A stretch of 47,888 nt of DNA from a virus: the IMG/VR virus record IMGVR_UViG_3300008261_000210, positions 1 to 47,888 of that record; one strand, given 5' to 3'. The notes beneath the pieces were generated by a model, which was not told where the DNA came from, did not search any database, and saw only the letters and a program-made list of their open reading frames with translations. Made by a program: the position numbers and the translations under genes. Below, piece by piece: positions 1 through 7,549 of this stretch. The first letter of the stretch is position 1. Each line of letters starts with the position of its first letter.

Positions 1-2
1 TT

Positions 3-230
3 TGCAATATTAATAATGTTTTTGCTGGTGATTATAAATATACTTCTTCAAGTTCTGGAGCTGGTTATACAAAGGGTGACGCAGTTGTATCAGCCCTGAC
101 CAGGGTCCCGTACGGTGCTAAGCTAGAGAAGGTAAATTGTAGTGGATCTTCTACATACAAGTTCGTTAAGGGAGCCGGATATGTTCAGGTCCAGGGCTCG
201 CATGTTGCGAACGTTATCTACAGTAAGTAA
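3..230 (+). CDS. C-terminal fragment of an unrecognised protein
   Basis: The frame is open from the window edge to TAA at 228-230, giving the last 75 residues of a protein that starts outside the window. The fragment is rich in Ser, Gly, Val and Tyr and ends AsnValIleTyrSerLys. It has no cysteine cluster beyond two single Cys residues and no recognisable motif. The alternating polar/hydrophobic pattern suggests a small beta-rich domain. It lies 8 nt before tRNA-Met on the same strand. Function unknown. Confidence 0.6.
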   Translation, partial: CNINNVFAGDYKYTSSSSGAGYTKGDAVVSALTRVPYGAKLEKVNCSGSSTYKFVKGAGYVQVQGSHVANVIYSK

Positions 231-238
231 TAACTTTC

Positions 239-311
239 GGCCTTGTAGCTCAATGGTTAGAGCAGCCGGCTCATAACTGGTTGGTTGTCGGTTCGAATCC
301 GACCGGGGCCA
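239..311 (+). tRNA. tRNA-Met (anticodon CAT)
   Basis: Cloverleaf: acceptor GGCCTTG pairs with CGGGGCC (with G-U pairs), D-arm GCTC/GAGC, anticodon stem GCCGG/CTGGT with loop CTCATAA, T-arm GTCGG/CCGAC with loop TTCGAAT. The anticodon CAT is compatible with elongator Met, or with Ile if the C is modified to lysidine. CCA is not encoded. Confidence 0.9.
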
Positions 312-324
312 CTTTTTTAAATTT

Positions 325-441
325 GATGACCAGCGTCATAATCTGCGACGTTAGCGAGTTGGTTGTTCAACAGTGTGGTAGCTGTTGTATTTGGGACTCG
401 TTAAGTGAGTGAGGGGTGGTAGCCTAACTCACCTGGTCATC
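325..441 (+). ncRNA. candidate structured RNA, four-way junction
   Basis: A perfect 9-bp stem (GATGACCAG 325-333 with CTGGTCATC 433-441) closes a region holding three further helices. These are CGTC/GACG (334-337, 347-350); CGAGT/ACTCG (355-359, 396-400) enclosing CAACAG/CTGTTG (368-373, 382-387); and GTGAGT/ACTCAC (405-410, 427-432) enclosing AGG/CCT (412-414, 423-425). Two apical loops share the string GTGGTAG. It sits 13 nt after tRNA-Met and no ORF explains it. It is not a canonical tRNA. The fold is inferred by eye only. Confidence 0.5.
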
Positions 442-495
442 CTTCTTTCTTTCAAACAAACAGTAAAGATCTATAGAGAACATAATATATCTAAT

Positions 496-561
496 ATGAA
501 TGAGAATACAGTATACTTTATTATTGGATTAATCATTTGGATTGTTTTTAAACTTAGCTAG
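496..561 (+). CDS. putative 21-residue membrane peptide
   Basis: ATG at 496 opens a 21-codon frame ending TAG at 559-561. After the polar MetAsnGluAsnThr start it is a run of Ile, Leu, Phe and Trp long enough for one membrane span. The stop lies 4 nt before the next gene's start. Several similar micro-proteins occur in the window, which supports it. No family is recognised and it could be a chance ORF in AT-rich DNA. Confidence 0.3.
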   Translation: MNENTVYFIIGLIIWIVFKLS

Positions 562-565
562 CTCA

Positions 566-1165
566 ATGTTAATTTCTCACAGGTATAAATTTGTATGTAT
601 TAATATCCCAAAAACTGGAAGCGGAACAAGAGAAAATGCTTTCAAACCATATTACGATTTATGGTTTCGCGATGGAAAGTTTAAAATCAATCATTATAAC
701 CCAAGGCATACAACAGCAGCTTCAGCCAGAAAAGAATTTATCCATAATAGATGGAACTGGGATAGTTATTTTAAATTTACTTTTGTTAGGAATCCTTGGT
801 ATAGATATATCTCATTATACAATATGTGGATTAACCAGGGGGTGATTCAAAAAGATTTTAATTCTTGGTTGGGACACAATTCATTTCTCGGATCTGACTA
901 TCAAGGTTTTTATTACTTGGAAAACGATGAACTAATTTTAGATAAAATATACATGTATGAAGATCTTGAGAATTCAATTGGTGAGATTTGTAATACAGTA
1001 GGAATAAAAGAATCTTTACTTCCATTACGTAATCCAGGAAACGTACCAATAGGTGGAACTAAATATGATTTATCGAAATATTATACTGATCAAAATATTA
1101 ATAGAATTGTAGAGTCATTAGAGTATGATGTTATAGATAGAATGGGTTATATTATGCCTGAATAG
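566..1165 (+). CDS. sulfotransferase-like protein
   Basis: A 199-residue protein with the two PAPS-binding signatures of the sulfotransferase superfamily. The 5'-phosphosulfate loop is IPKTGSGT at residues 14-21. The 3'-phosphate-binding segment is FVRNPWYRY at about 73-81, with Arg and Tyr at the expected places. It would transfer sulfate from PAPS to a carbohydrate or other acceptor, perhaps on the host or phage surface. ATG 566 is preferred over an upstream in-frame TTG at 542 because homologues start shortly before the P-loop strand. The last 10 nt, including the stop, lie inside the following tRNA-Thr gene. The substrate cannot be predicted. Confidence 0.75.
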   Translation: MLISHRYKFVCINIPKTGSGTRENAFKPYYDLWFRDGKFKINHYNPRHTTAASARKEFIHNRWNWDSYFKFTFVRNPWYRYISLYNMWINQGVIQKDFNSWLGHNSFLGSDYQGFYYLENDELILDKIYMYEDLENSIGEICNTVGIKESLLPLRNPGNVPIGGTKYDLSKYYTDQNINRIVESLEYDVIDRMGYIMPE

Positions 1166-1230
1166 CACAGTGGTAGTGCAACGGTTTTGTAAACCGTAGG
1201 TCATCGGTTCGAATCCGATTTCAGGCTCCA
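1156..1230 (+). tRNA. tRNA-Thr (anticodon TGT)
   Basis: Canonical cloverleaf: acceptor GCCTGAA/TTCAGGC, D-arm GCAC/GTGC, anticodon stem ACGGT/ACCGT with loop TTTGTAA, T-arm ATCGG/CCGAT. CCA is encoded at 1228-1230. The 5' acceptor strand contains the GAA-TAG end of the preceding sulfotransferase-like gene. Confidence 0.95.
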
Positions 1231-1231
1231 T

Positions 1232-1302
1232 GCCAACATAGCCAAGTGGTAAGGCGCGGCTCTGCAAAAGCTGTATCGTCAGTTCGATTCTGACTGTTGG
1301 CT
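1232..1302 (+). tRNA. tRNA-Cys (anticodon GCA)
   Basis: Acceptor GCCAACA pairs with TGTTGGC, D-arm GCC/GGC, anticodon stem CGGCT/AGCTG with loop CTGCAAA, T-arm GTCAG/CTGAC with loop TTCGATT. CCA is not encoded. It follows tRNA-Thr after one base. Confidence 0.9.
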
Positions 1303-1676
1303 CTCTCCCCACGCTCCCCACGCTCCCCATTTGCGAATGATTCGGCCCTAAATAATGCGCTATTTGCGAACGCGAAAGCCCCAAATATGAACTCGAAGGC
1401 CCCAAATAAAGGTACTGATACTCGGATGGTAGCGTGCGCCGATGACGCGCATACCATACGTATAGTATGTAACCCGCTGACACTCAACGACTTAAGTTGT
1501 GTTCACTTACAAAAGATGCGCCCTAAATCGCTTCAGGCTAACATCCTCGTTATCAACCAGCTCTAGTAGGATAATAAAACAATAGGGTAGGGTAAATTAA
1601 ATGATTTTTTATTATTGCACAATTCTATGTATGTATTATGTAATGTTCTAATGTATAAAATTAAGTTGTTGATTAT
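1303..1676. other. gene-free stretch with short repeats and a partial boundary element
   Basis: No convincing gene is seen. It holds a triple tandem CTCCCCACG-like repeat (about 1303-1328), two direct copies of GCCCCAAATA (about 1379-1415), a CATAC/GTATG hairpin near 1453-1469, and an isolated half-site of the boundary repeat (CTGACACTCAACGACTTA, about 1477-1494) without its GC palindrome. The rest is AT-rich without recognised signals. Confidence 0.5.
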
Positions 1677-1729
1677 GAGCCACTTAGGGGGCCGGGGGGC
1701 CCGCAAGTGCCTGGGCGTCAACGATTTAC
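1677..1729 (+). repeat. boundary element copy 1 (GC palindrome plus half-sites)
   Basis: Diverged copy with core GGGGGCCGGGGGGCCC, preceded by CCACTTA and followed by GCAAGTG and then CAACGATTTAC. It lies about 40 bp upstream of the rIIA-like promoter. See copy 2 for the consensus architecture. Confidence 0.8.
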
Positions 1730-1766
1730 ATGGCAAAAGATTTTAGTGTATTCAGTATAAAATCCC

Positions 1767-1795
1767 TTGACCACGATATAAAAAACGTGCATATT
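1767..1795 (+). promoter_or_regulatory. sigma70-type promoter for the rIIA-like gene
   Basis: -35 TTGACC (1767-1772), 17-nt spacer, -10 CATATT (1790-1795). It is preceded by CCC, as at many promoters here. The predicted start near 1802 leaves a leader of about 24 nt made of ACCAACC/CATACC repeats with no Shine-Dalgarno sequence. Confidence 0.65.
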
Positions 1796-1825
1796 AGAGA
1801 CTCAACCAACCAACCATACCATACC

Positions 1826-3961
1826 ATGATAATCGCAGACAAAACCAACAAAGTGCAATTCGAGGGTAACTTCGAGACAATCTCCGTAGGCATCGACCAG
1901 AAGAATATCGCTCACTTCTTCCGCATGATTGCCAACCTATACCAAGACCCCACGATGGCAGTCCTTCGTGAAGTTGGCGCAAATTGCGTTGACGCTACTA
2001 TTGAAGCGGGGACGGAAAAGCTCGGATGGGAATTGCATCTTCCCTCACGACTCGACGGCAATGTTCGCTTCGTTGACAATGGAGTTGGCATCTCTCACGA
2101 TCAAATGATCCGTATCTATTCAATCATTGGCGCATCCAGCAAGCGTGGCAACAATGATCTTATCGGAGGCTTCGGAGTTGGCAAGTGGTCGCTTTGCTCA
2201 CTTGTGAACAATTTCCAAGCAGTCTCACGATTCAATGGCACAAAGTCGCAGTATTTTATCTCGCTTCAATCAAGCGGACTTCCAGACATTCGACTAATCA
2301 AAAGCGAGGCGACAACGGAACGCAATGGATTTGAGGTTAAGTTTCTATGTCCCGACCGAAAAATTTCTGACTTCAACGAGAAGGTAGAAAGGGCTTATCG
2401 TTTCTTTGCAATCAAGCCAAGAGTTTTCCGTGATGGAAAATCCGTGAGTTTGACTTACAATTTCGGAGACGTGATTTTCGATGGAGGTATCAACAACTTT
2501 TCGATCTATAAGGGTTCAAATTCTCCTGTTGTCGTAATGGGCGGCGTAGGGTATCGCTTACCTTCTGAAACTATCTTGGAGAATAAGAAGTTTGAAAAGT
2601 TCCGTGGACTTCTTAATTGCAACATTGCCATTCATGTTCCAATCGGTGAATACAGCATCACCCCATCAAGAGAAGCGATCCAGTTGGACGATCTCACTAT
2701 GTCGCGCATATTCGCAAAACTCGGACAGATAGTTGATTCGTTCGTTCCGAAAATGCAAGTGGACATGGATGCTTTCAAGGGCAACACTTGGGAGGCAAAA
2801 CTTAAACTCAAGGAATTGCGGGACGTGTTCACTTTCCTTCCAGATACTTTGAAACTCGACTGGAATGGCAAGCCATTGACTGCGGCGGCAATGTCCGTGA
2901 AAGATGCAAAGGTTAATCTCTACTCGACCGCATCATGGAATAAAAAAATCTCCATGGATGAAGGGGTAAAGAATATCGAAGCTAATAAAAAAGCATTTTT
3001 ATTCTTGGATGATTTGAAACTCGGAGGCATTGGTCGCGCCAAGCAAGCGATCCTAGAAAAGAAAAAAGCGGACAGCTACGCTTCATGGGCATTCTACATT
3101 CTCAAAGAATCAGAAAAAGCAAAGTTCATTCAAGAGACTGGATGGGTAGGAGAGTTTGCTTTGACCAGTTCATTGCCAAAAGTGTTAGGTAATGGCACGA
3201 CAAGCGTTGGTTCTGGCAAGGTAGCCAAGGGAACATTTCGCCAGCGTTCGGGACGTAACTACGGAATCCATGAGTGCGTTGAGTTTTACAAACCCGCAAG
3301 TCACGTCAAGACTGATCGCTTCATTCTATTCCCTACTGCATCAAACAAGGTGTTCGGAATCCATCAAGCAACCCATGTGGACGATTTGATTAAATTGATT
3401 TCAAGACAATCGAAAACAGAAGTCGCGGCATTATTCCTGCCAACCGCTGAATACAACGATTTCACAGATTCCGACTTCGATTCAAAACCAATCGTGAAGT
3501 TTGAGGAAGTTGTCAAAACTAAAAAGTTCGTTGATGCGATTCAAAAACTTGACTCGGTTTTGCCTTGGGATTCCTTTGTCAATATGTTCAGAGACAAAAC
3601 GAATTGGGCAATGCGTTCGATTCCATTTGTCATCAAAGACCTGCAAGGAAGTTTCGATGAAAATCACATCATCTCAAAGGCTTTTGATTGCATCAAGGAC
3701 ATCGTTGCCGATGACCCAAAATCTCACATAACTCGCTCAATGAAAGCAGTTATCGAATCGGTTGACGCTACTCTTTTCTCTAACAATAAAAGCACAAACG
3801 AGAAGCAATTAGCGGAGTTTCAAGATTGCGCGAATAAGATTGTGGCAACCTATCCGTTGTTCTCGCCAGTTGCCGACGACTACAACATGAGCAATGCCAA
3901 TGTGAGAACATTCAAACAACCCCTCATTGATTATATCAATCTTGTGGATGCTAAAAATTAA
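1826..3961 (+). CDS. rIIA: RIIA-like protein (GHKL ATPase fold)
   Basis: A 711-residue protein with the N-terminal ATP-binding signatures of the GHKL fold seen in phage RIIA proteins. The N-box is REVGANCVDA at about 48-57, the G1 box is DNGVGIS at about 84-90 and the G2 box is GGFGVGKWS at about 114-122. The length matches T4 RIIA (725). In T4, RIIA and RIIB are membrane-associated, control lysis timing and counter the lambda Rex exclusion system. The rIIB-like gene is the next gene, as in T4-like phages, but in its own transcription unit. An in-frame ATG at 1730 lies upstream of the promoter, so the start at 1826 was chosen. The C-terminal half is not recognisable in detail. Confidence 0.8.
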   Translation: MIIADKTNKVQFEGNFETISVGIDQKNIAHFFRMIANLYQDPTMAVLREVGANCVDATIEAGTEKLGWELHLPSRLDGNVRFVDNGVGISHDQMIRIYSIIGASSKRGNNDLIGGFGVGKWSLCSLVNNFQAVSRFNGTKSQYFISLQSSGLPDIRLIKSEATTERNGFEVKFLCPDRKISDFNEKVERAYRFFAIKPRVFRDGKSVSLTYNFGDVIFDGGINNFSIYKGSNSPVVVMGGVGYRLPSETILENKKFEKFRGLLNCNIAIHVPIGEYSITPSREAIQLDDLTMSRIFAKLGQIVDSFVPKMQVDMDAFKGNTWEAKLKLKELRDVFTFLPDTLKLDWNGKPLTAAAMSVKDAKVNLYSTASWNKKISMDEGVKNIEANKKAFLFLDDLKLGGIGRAKQAILEKKKADSYASWAFYILKESEKAKFIQETGWVGEFALTSSLPKVLGNGTTSVGSGKVAKGTFRQRSGRNYGIHECVEFYKPASHVKTDRFILFPTASNKVFGIHQATHVDDLIKLISRQSKTEVAALFLPTAEYNDFTDSDFDSKPIVKFEEVVKTKKFVDAIQKLDSVLPWDSFVNMFRDKTNWAMRSIPFVIKDLQGSFDENHIISKAFDCIKDIVADDPKSHITRSMKAVIESVDATLFSNNKSTNEKQLAEFQDCANKIVATYPLFSPVADDYNMSNANVRTFKQPLIDYINLVDAKN

Positions 3962-3982
3962 ATAAATTATGGTAGTGGTTAA

Positions 3983-4021
3983 GGGGAGCGGAGTGGTTGC
4001 CGCTCCCCTTCTCTTTGCTTT
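3983..4021 (+). terminator. intrinsic terminator after rIIA-like gene
   Basis: GGGGAGCGG (3983-3991) pairs perfectly with CCGCTCCCC (4000-4008) across an 8-nt loop, followed by the T-rich TTCTCTTTGCTTT. Confidence 0.8.
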
Positions 4022-4050
4022 GGAATCTGTCCATGTAAGTGTATCATTAT

Positions 4051-4104
4051 CAACTACTTACGGGGCCCCCGGGCCCGCAAGTGCCTGACACTCAACGACT
4101 TACG
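4051..4104 (+). repeat. boundary element copy 2 (type example)
   Basis: Half-site CAACTACTTACG (4051-4062), GC core GGGGCCCCCGGGCCC (4062-4076), inverted half-site GCAAGTGCCTG (4077-4087) and a third direct half-site CAACGACTTACG (4093-4104). The first two half-sites and the core can fold into one long hairpin. It lies between the terminator and the next promoter. Confidence 0.9.
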
Positions 4105-4129
4105 ATTGAAGAAAGTTGTATAAAAAGAT

Positions 4130-4158
4130 TTGACATGGCAATCAAAACGGACTATATT
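4130..4158 (+). promoter_or_regulatory. sigma70-type promoter for the rIIB-like gene
   Basis: -35 TTGACA (4130-4135), 17-nt spacer, -10 TATATT (4153-4158). The ATG at 4168 lies 9 nt after the -10, so the leader would be about 3 nt, which is effectively leaderless. Confidence 0.75.
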
Positions 4159-4167
4159 TATATTGTT

Positions 4168-5040
4168 ATGAACACAACACCAAACCAAACCAACCCATAC
4201 GCAACGCAAACACTCATTGGACGTTTTATCTCCAAAGAGCAAGTCACGCTTATCTTCTCCGAGGATACTGCGGTCATCGACAACTCCAACCCCAAGTTCG
4301 TGGAAATCTTGCAACTCTGCAAAGAGGGCAAGTATGCAGAAGCGGCAGGATTGGCAACAATCAAAGATCAGATCAATCAAACCTTCGATGGCGACATTGA
4401 GGTTGTAGATGGTGAGGTATTGTTTGAAGGCAAGCCTCTCCACAATGTCATGTGCGAACGCATTCTTGACATTCTCCGCGAGGGTCTTGATGCTACTGGT
4501 CTTATTAAGTTTTTGAGGAACTTGATGGACAATCCATCATACACGGCAGTTCAAGAGTTGTATCTGTTCCTTGAATCGAATCAGATTCCAATCACAGAAG
4601 ATGGTCACTTCCTCGCGTGGAAAAAGATTCGTGGCAACTGGAAAGACATCCACTCAAACTCTGTTGATTACTCTGTTGGCGCAACGCCAAGCATGAAACG
4701 CAACGAGGTTGATCCAGATCGAGATCGCACTTGCTCAAATGGATTGCATTGCGCGGGATGGAGTTACCTCCCAAATTTCGGCTCAAACAGCGATTCGGAT
4801 CGTGTTGTGATTGTCAAGGTGAATCCTGCGGACGTGATTGCTGTCCCTAACGATTACAACAACGCAAAAATGCGCGTGTGCAAAATGGAGGTGATGCGCG
4901 AATACACAGACCGCAAGGTTGAAGCAGATGAGTTCTCTCATTCGGTTGTGTCTTCTGATGGTCGCAGTTTTGAAGAAGGTTATCAGCAGGGATATGATGA
5001 TGCCATTGATGACAACGGATGGTGGGATGACGAGGAATAA
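4168..5040 (+). CDS. rIIB: RIIB-like protein
   Basis: A 290-residue protein whose central and C-terminal parts match the phage RIIB family. It has a GHFLAWKKI segment near 150, a segment ending VGATPSMKRNEVDPDRD, then CSNGLHCAGWSYLP and a VIVKVNPADVIAVP strand followed by DYNNAKMRVCKMEV. In T4, RIIB works with RIIA in control of lysis and superinfection. ATG 4168 is chosen because an in-frame ATG at 4135 lies inside the -35/spacer of a strong promoter. CA-rich codons follow the start (AACACAACACCAAACC). The C-terminal tail is acidic (DDAIDDNGWWDDEE). Confidence 0.85.
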   Translation: MNTTPNQTNPYATQTLIGRFISKEQVTLIFSEDTAVIDNSNPKFVEILQLCKEGKYAEAAGLATIKDQINQTFDGDIEVVDGEVLFEGKPLHNVMCERILDILREGLDATGLIKFLRNLMDNPSYTAVQELYLFLESNQIPITEDGHFLAWKKIRGNWKDIHSNSVDYSVGATPSMKRNEVDPDRDRTCSNGLHCAGWSYLPNFGSNSDSDRVVIVKVNPADVIAVPNDYNNAKMRVCKMEVMREYTDRKVEADEFSHSVVSSDGRSFEEGYQQGYDDAIDDNGWWDDEE

Positions 5041-5055
5041 GATCGTAACAAGGAG

Positions 5056-5085
5056 GAGGGAGTCGAAAGACTCCCTCTTTTTTTT
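5056..5085 (+). terminator. intrinsic terminator after rIIB-like gene
   Basis: GAGGGAGTC (5056-5064) and GACTCCCTC (5069-5077) form a perfect stem with a GAAA tetraloop, followed by eight T residues. Confidence 0.92.
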
Positions 5086-5137
5086 GCATTTTTATTCTTT
5101 AAGGTTCCACATTGTCACCATAGTAAGTAGCTTACAA

Positions 5138-5192
5138 TGAACGACTTACGGGGCCCCCGGGCCCGCAAGTGCCTGAGCATCAACAACTTAAG
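5138..5192 (+). repeat. boundary element copy 3
   Basis: GAACGACTTACG, then core GGGGCCCCCGGGCCC (5150-5164), GCAAGTGCCTG, and third half-site CAACAACTTAAG (5181-5192). It lies between the preceding terminator and the next promoter. Confidence 0.9.
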
Positions 5193-5209
5193 TATTGTAT
5201 ACTTTCGCC

Positions 5210-5238
5210 TTGCCTCCGAATTAAAATTCAATTATATT
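5210..5238 (+). promoter_or_regulatory. sigma70-type promoter, leaderless start
   Basis: -35 TTGCCT (5210-5215), 17-nt spacer, -10 TATATT (5233-5238), then exactly 6 nt (CTTAAC) to the ATG at 5245. The A of ATG is the expected +1. Confidence 0.75.
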
Positions 5239-5244
5239 CTTAAC

Positions 5245-5583
5245 ATGGACAAGAAACAACGAGGCAGGAAAAAAGGATCAGTCAGCTTCATGCAGGTTGA
5301 ACTGAATGAATTGAACAGGATATTAAAACCAGATGCCAAGGTTATTTTATCTATCCGATACGCTCAACTGGTCGGACTGAATGGCAAGCCAGTCAGTTCT
5401 AATCTTGACGTGTTGAGTCATTGCGTTGCAAGCGGCAAAGCGGAAATGCAGTTGGTTGACTTCGATGAGGAGGAGCAGGACGTTCCCGCACCCAATGCTA
5501 ACAAAAAGAAAGATGAGATCAAAGACGACGATCATATTTCCACACAGGCAGAACTTGAAACATTTGACGAAAACGAATTTTAA
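5245..5583 (+). CDS. small basic/acidic protein of unknown function
   Basis: 112 residues. The N-terminus is strongly basic (KKQRGRKKGS, residues 3-12). The middle is a folded-looking segment rich in Leu and Val. The C-terminal third is acidic and low complexity, ending FDENEF. Basic head plus acidic tail suggests a nucleic-acid-associated protein. The acidic-aromatic end recalls single-stranded-DNA-binding protein tails, but no OB-fold can be claimed. The start is fixed by the promoter, since an upstream in-frame ATG at 5137 would read through the boundary element. It heads a unit with the next gene. Confidence 0.75.
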   Translation: MDKKQRGRKKGSVSFMQVELNELNRILKPDAKVILSIRYAQLVGLNGKPVSSNLDVLSHCVASGKAEMQLVDFDEEEQDVPAPNANKKKDEIKDDDHISTQAELETFDENEF

Positions 5584-5601
5584 TTAAATAAAAAAAACAA
5601 C

Positions 5602-5901
5602 ATGAACACAGAAGAATCATTCTCATTGTCAATCAAAAATCTTCGTCGTCGCGGCTGGAAAGTTCGCGTGATGCATAGTCGCAACTACTTCTTGCGCAAC
5701 AGGTTGGATGGCAAATCTACTGAAGTGTCGGCACGTGGAGGCAAAACAGAAATTCAACTCACTAGCCCATGCAAGAACATTAACACGTCTGGCGTGGCAG
5801 TATGTTCGGATGAGGATAACTACAACAGGAAGCTAGGAAACTCAATCGCATTGGGTAGAGCATGGAATAAAGCCATGGATAAAAAGCATGAAAATGTATA
5901 A
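5602..5901 (+). CDS. hypothetical protein, 99 aa
   Basis: 99-residue basic protein beginning MNTEESFSLSIKNLRRRGWK. The Arg-rich segment LRRRGWKVRV (14-23) and a short Gly-Gly-Lys region suggest nucleic acid contact, but no family is recognised. It starts 18 nt after the preceding stop in an A-rich stretch without a Shine-Dalgarno sequence. Its 3' end runs up to the promoter of the RuvB-like gene. Confidence 0.75.
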   Translation: MNTEESFSLSIKNLRRRGWKVRVMHSRNYFLRNRLDGKSTEVSARGGKTEIQLTSPCKNINTSGVAVCSDEDNYNRKLGNSIALGRAWNKAMDKKHENV

Positions 5902-5907
5902 AATTAT

Positions 5908-5936
5908 TTGACTATTGTATAAAAACCTACCATAAT
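5908..5936 (+). promoter_or_regulatory. sigma70-type promoter for the RuvB-like gene
   Basis: -35 TTGACT (5908-5913), 17-nt spacer, -10 CATAAT (5931-5936). ATG lies 8 nt further, so the leader is 2 nt or less. The string TTGACTATTGTATAAAA recurs at the promoters near 10.8 and 12.4 kb. Confidence 0.75.
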
Positions 5937-5944
5937 ATAAAAAG

Positions 5945-6949
5945 ATGAATACAACCGACACAACCAACGACCACTTCTCACACTTAATCGGACAAGATAA
6001 ACTCAAGGCTCAACTGCGATTCTATCTTAACTCTTTCCGTGAAACTCAAATCCTGCCAACCATTCTGTTGGTGGGAGGGCGTGGTTCAGGCAAGACGGAG
6101 TTCGCAGTATCATTGGCTAAAAACCTGCGAATGGAATCTATGGGGGGTCGCCCAAAACCTTTGCTGACGATCAACTCAAGCACTTTAAAAAATGTGCGGC
6201 AGTTTGTAGAAGACATTGTATTGAAGTATGTTAATGACCAGACTTTGACGCTGTTCTTCGATGAGTGCCATGCTCTACCCGAAAGCGTTCAGACTGCTCT
6301 CTTGACAATTCTTAACCCAAACAAGAAGAACTCAAACCTTTTCCGCTACGAGGATAGCGAGATCATGTTTGACTTTAGGAAAGTCAGCTTTGTATTCGCA
6401 ACAACTGACCCACAAAAATTGGTTGGGCCTTTCAAGGATAGGTGTCGCGTATTGCACATGGACGAGTATCAATACTCTGACCTTGGAAAGATCGTGCGTG
6501 AGAATCTCGATACTGGATTGGCTATTCCAGATGAAGTGATGGATCATGTCGCCTCTGTATGTCGTGGTAATGCGCGTAATGCTGTTCTGATGGCGAAGGA
6601 TAACATCGTGCAGTATATGAAGGGAAGCAAGGTTTCTGAACTATGCCATAAGCATTGGGACGCTCTCTGTGACGTATTGGGCATTATGCCTATGGGTCTT
6701 GAGAGTTCCGAGGTTCAAGTGTTGAAAGCATTGAGTGAGTTTCAAGAAGGATGCTCTCTAAACAATCTCTCTGCCAAAACTGGATTCACCAGACAGGCAA
6801 TTATGCTTGAGTTTGAGTCCTACCTTGTCAAGAAAGGATTGATGCAGATCAAATCTGGCGGCAGGGAGATAACCACAAAGGGCAAAGATTATTTGGCTAA
6901 ACACGTTTTCAAAACACAAACAGGAGTATTTACAAATGACCTCAATTAA
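5945..6949 (+). CDS. RuvB-like AAA+ ATPase
   Basis: 334 residues with the RuvB arrangement. An IGQDKLK segment (15-21) precedes Walker A GGRGSGKT (44-51). Walker B is LFFDECHAL (103-111), sensor 1 is FATTD (151-155), an arginine-bearing KDRCR lies at 164-168 and sensor 2 is GNARNA (208-213). A C-terminal winged helix (about 262-320) ends with a GGREITTKGKDYL turn like the DNA-binding domain of RuvB. RuvB drives Holliday junction branch migration as a hexameric motor. No RuvA or RuvC is visible nearby, so it may act alone in recombination-dependent replication. The next gene overlaps its end by 14 nt. Confidence 0.8.
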   Translation: MNTTDTTNDHFSHLIGQDKLKAQLRFYLNSFRETQILPTILLVGGRGSGKTEFAVSLAKNLRMESMGGRPKPLLTINSSTLKNVRQFVEDIVLKYVNDQTLTLFFDECHALPESVQTALLTILNPNKKNSNLFRYEDSEIMFDFRKVSFVFATTDPQKLVGPFKDRCRVLHMDEYQYSDLGKIVRENLDTGLAIPDEVMDHVASVCRGNARNAVLMAKDNIVQYMKGSKVSELCHKHWDALCDVLGIMPMGLESSEVQVLKALSEFQEGCSLNNLSAKTGFTRQAIMLEFESYLVKKGLMQIKSGGREITTKGKDYLAKHVFKTQTGVFTNDLN

Positions 6950-7544
6950 AACAAGCAGACTAGAAAATTTACCGGATGGTGCGCCATTTGTAATTCCAGC
7001 ACTACCAGATCACTTTAAAATCTTGTATCTTATTCGCGGCGGTCAATCCACGTGCAAGGTGCAGGGTTATAAAAAAACAGACGCAGGAGGATATTCCCCA
7101 ATGATTGATTTCTTCGCTCCAGCAACAGCGGTGTTGTATGACAATACGAGGAAGCAATTACCTATCAGTAAAGAAGGAACCATATCTATCCCTAGAGAGT
7201 ATATGGCTCAAGTTTCGAGTGAAGCTAAAGAGGAAAAGCAAGAAGAAAAAAAAGTAAATAAAAAAACTAAAAAAACTAAAGGAGTAAATAAAATGAGTAT
7301 TGAAACAATAAACATGGGTATCCCTACAAAGAATGTAGTAGGACGACCAAAGAAATATAGTATCGAACTTCCACATGGCGAAGAGTTTACGGTGAGTAAT
7401 GTTGCGGCTAAACTTGGTGTAAAGAAGTTTGTGATTAATAACGAGATCGCAAGGATTCAGCGGGAGACGCCAGATATTCTGCAAGTAGTAGGTTCTGTTC
7501 CGCAGGGTAAAGGTAAACCTGCGCGAGTGTTCAAGCTACATTAA
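6936..7544 (+). CDS. two-domain protein with Lys/Glu linker, unknown function
   Basis: 202 residues. An N-terminal domain of about 90 residues is joined by a low-complexity Lys/Glu linker (about 97-120) to a C-terminal domain of about 80 residues. The latter contains FTVSNVAAKLGVKKFVINNEIARI, which reads like a helix-turn-helix and is preceded by a GRPKK basic patch. It may bind DNA. The start overlaps the RuvB-like gene by 14 nt, indicating translational coupling and a possible partnership. No named family is recognised. Confidence 0.75.
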   Translation: MTSIKTSRLENLPDGAPFVIPALPDHFKILYLIRGGQSTCKVQGYKKTDAGGYSPMIDFFAPATAVLYDNTRKQLPISKEGTISIPREYMAQVSSEAKEEKQEEKKVNKKTKKTKGVNKMSIETINMGIPTKNVVGRPKKYSIELPHGEEFTVSNVAAKLGVKKFVINNEIARIQRETPDILQVVGSVPQGKGKPARVFKLH

Positions 7545-7549
7545 GAATG

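Noticed and set aside
1118-1566. Overlapping ORFs on both strands across the tRNA genes
   Set aside because: They read through tRNA-Thr and tRNA-Cys, have unnatural composition (poly-CTCCCC translation) and no start signals.
4059-4080. The GC palindromes as cos or terminal packaging sites
   Set aside because: There are 14 dispersed copies tied to gene ends and starts. A packaging site would be single.
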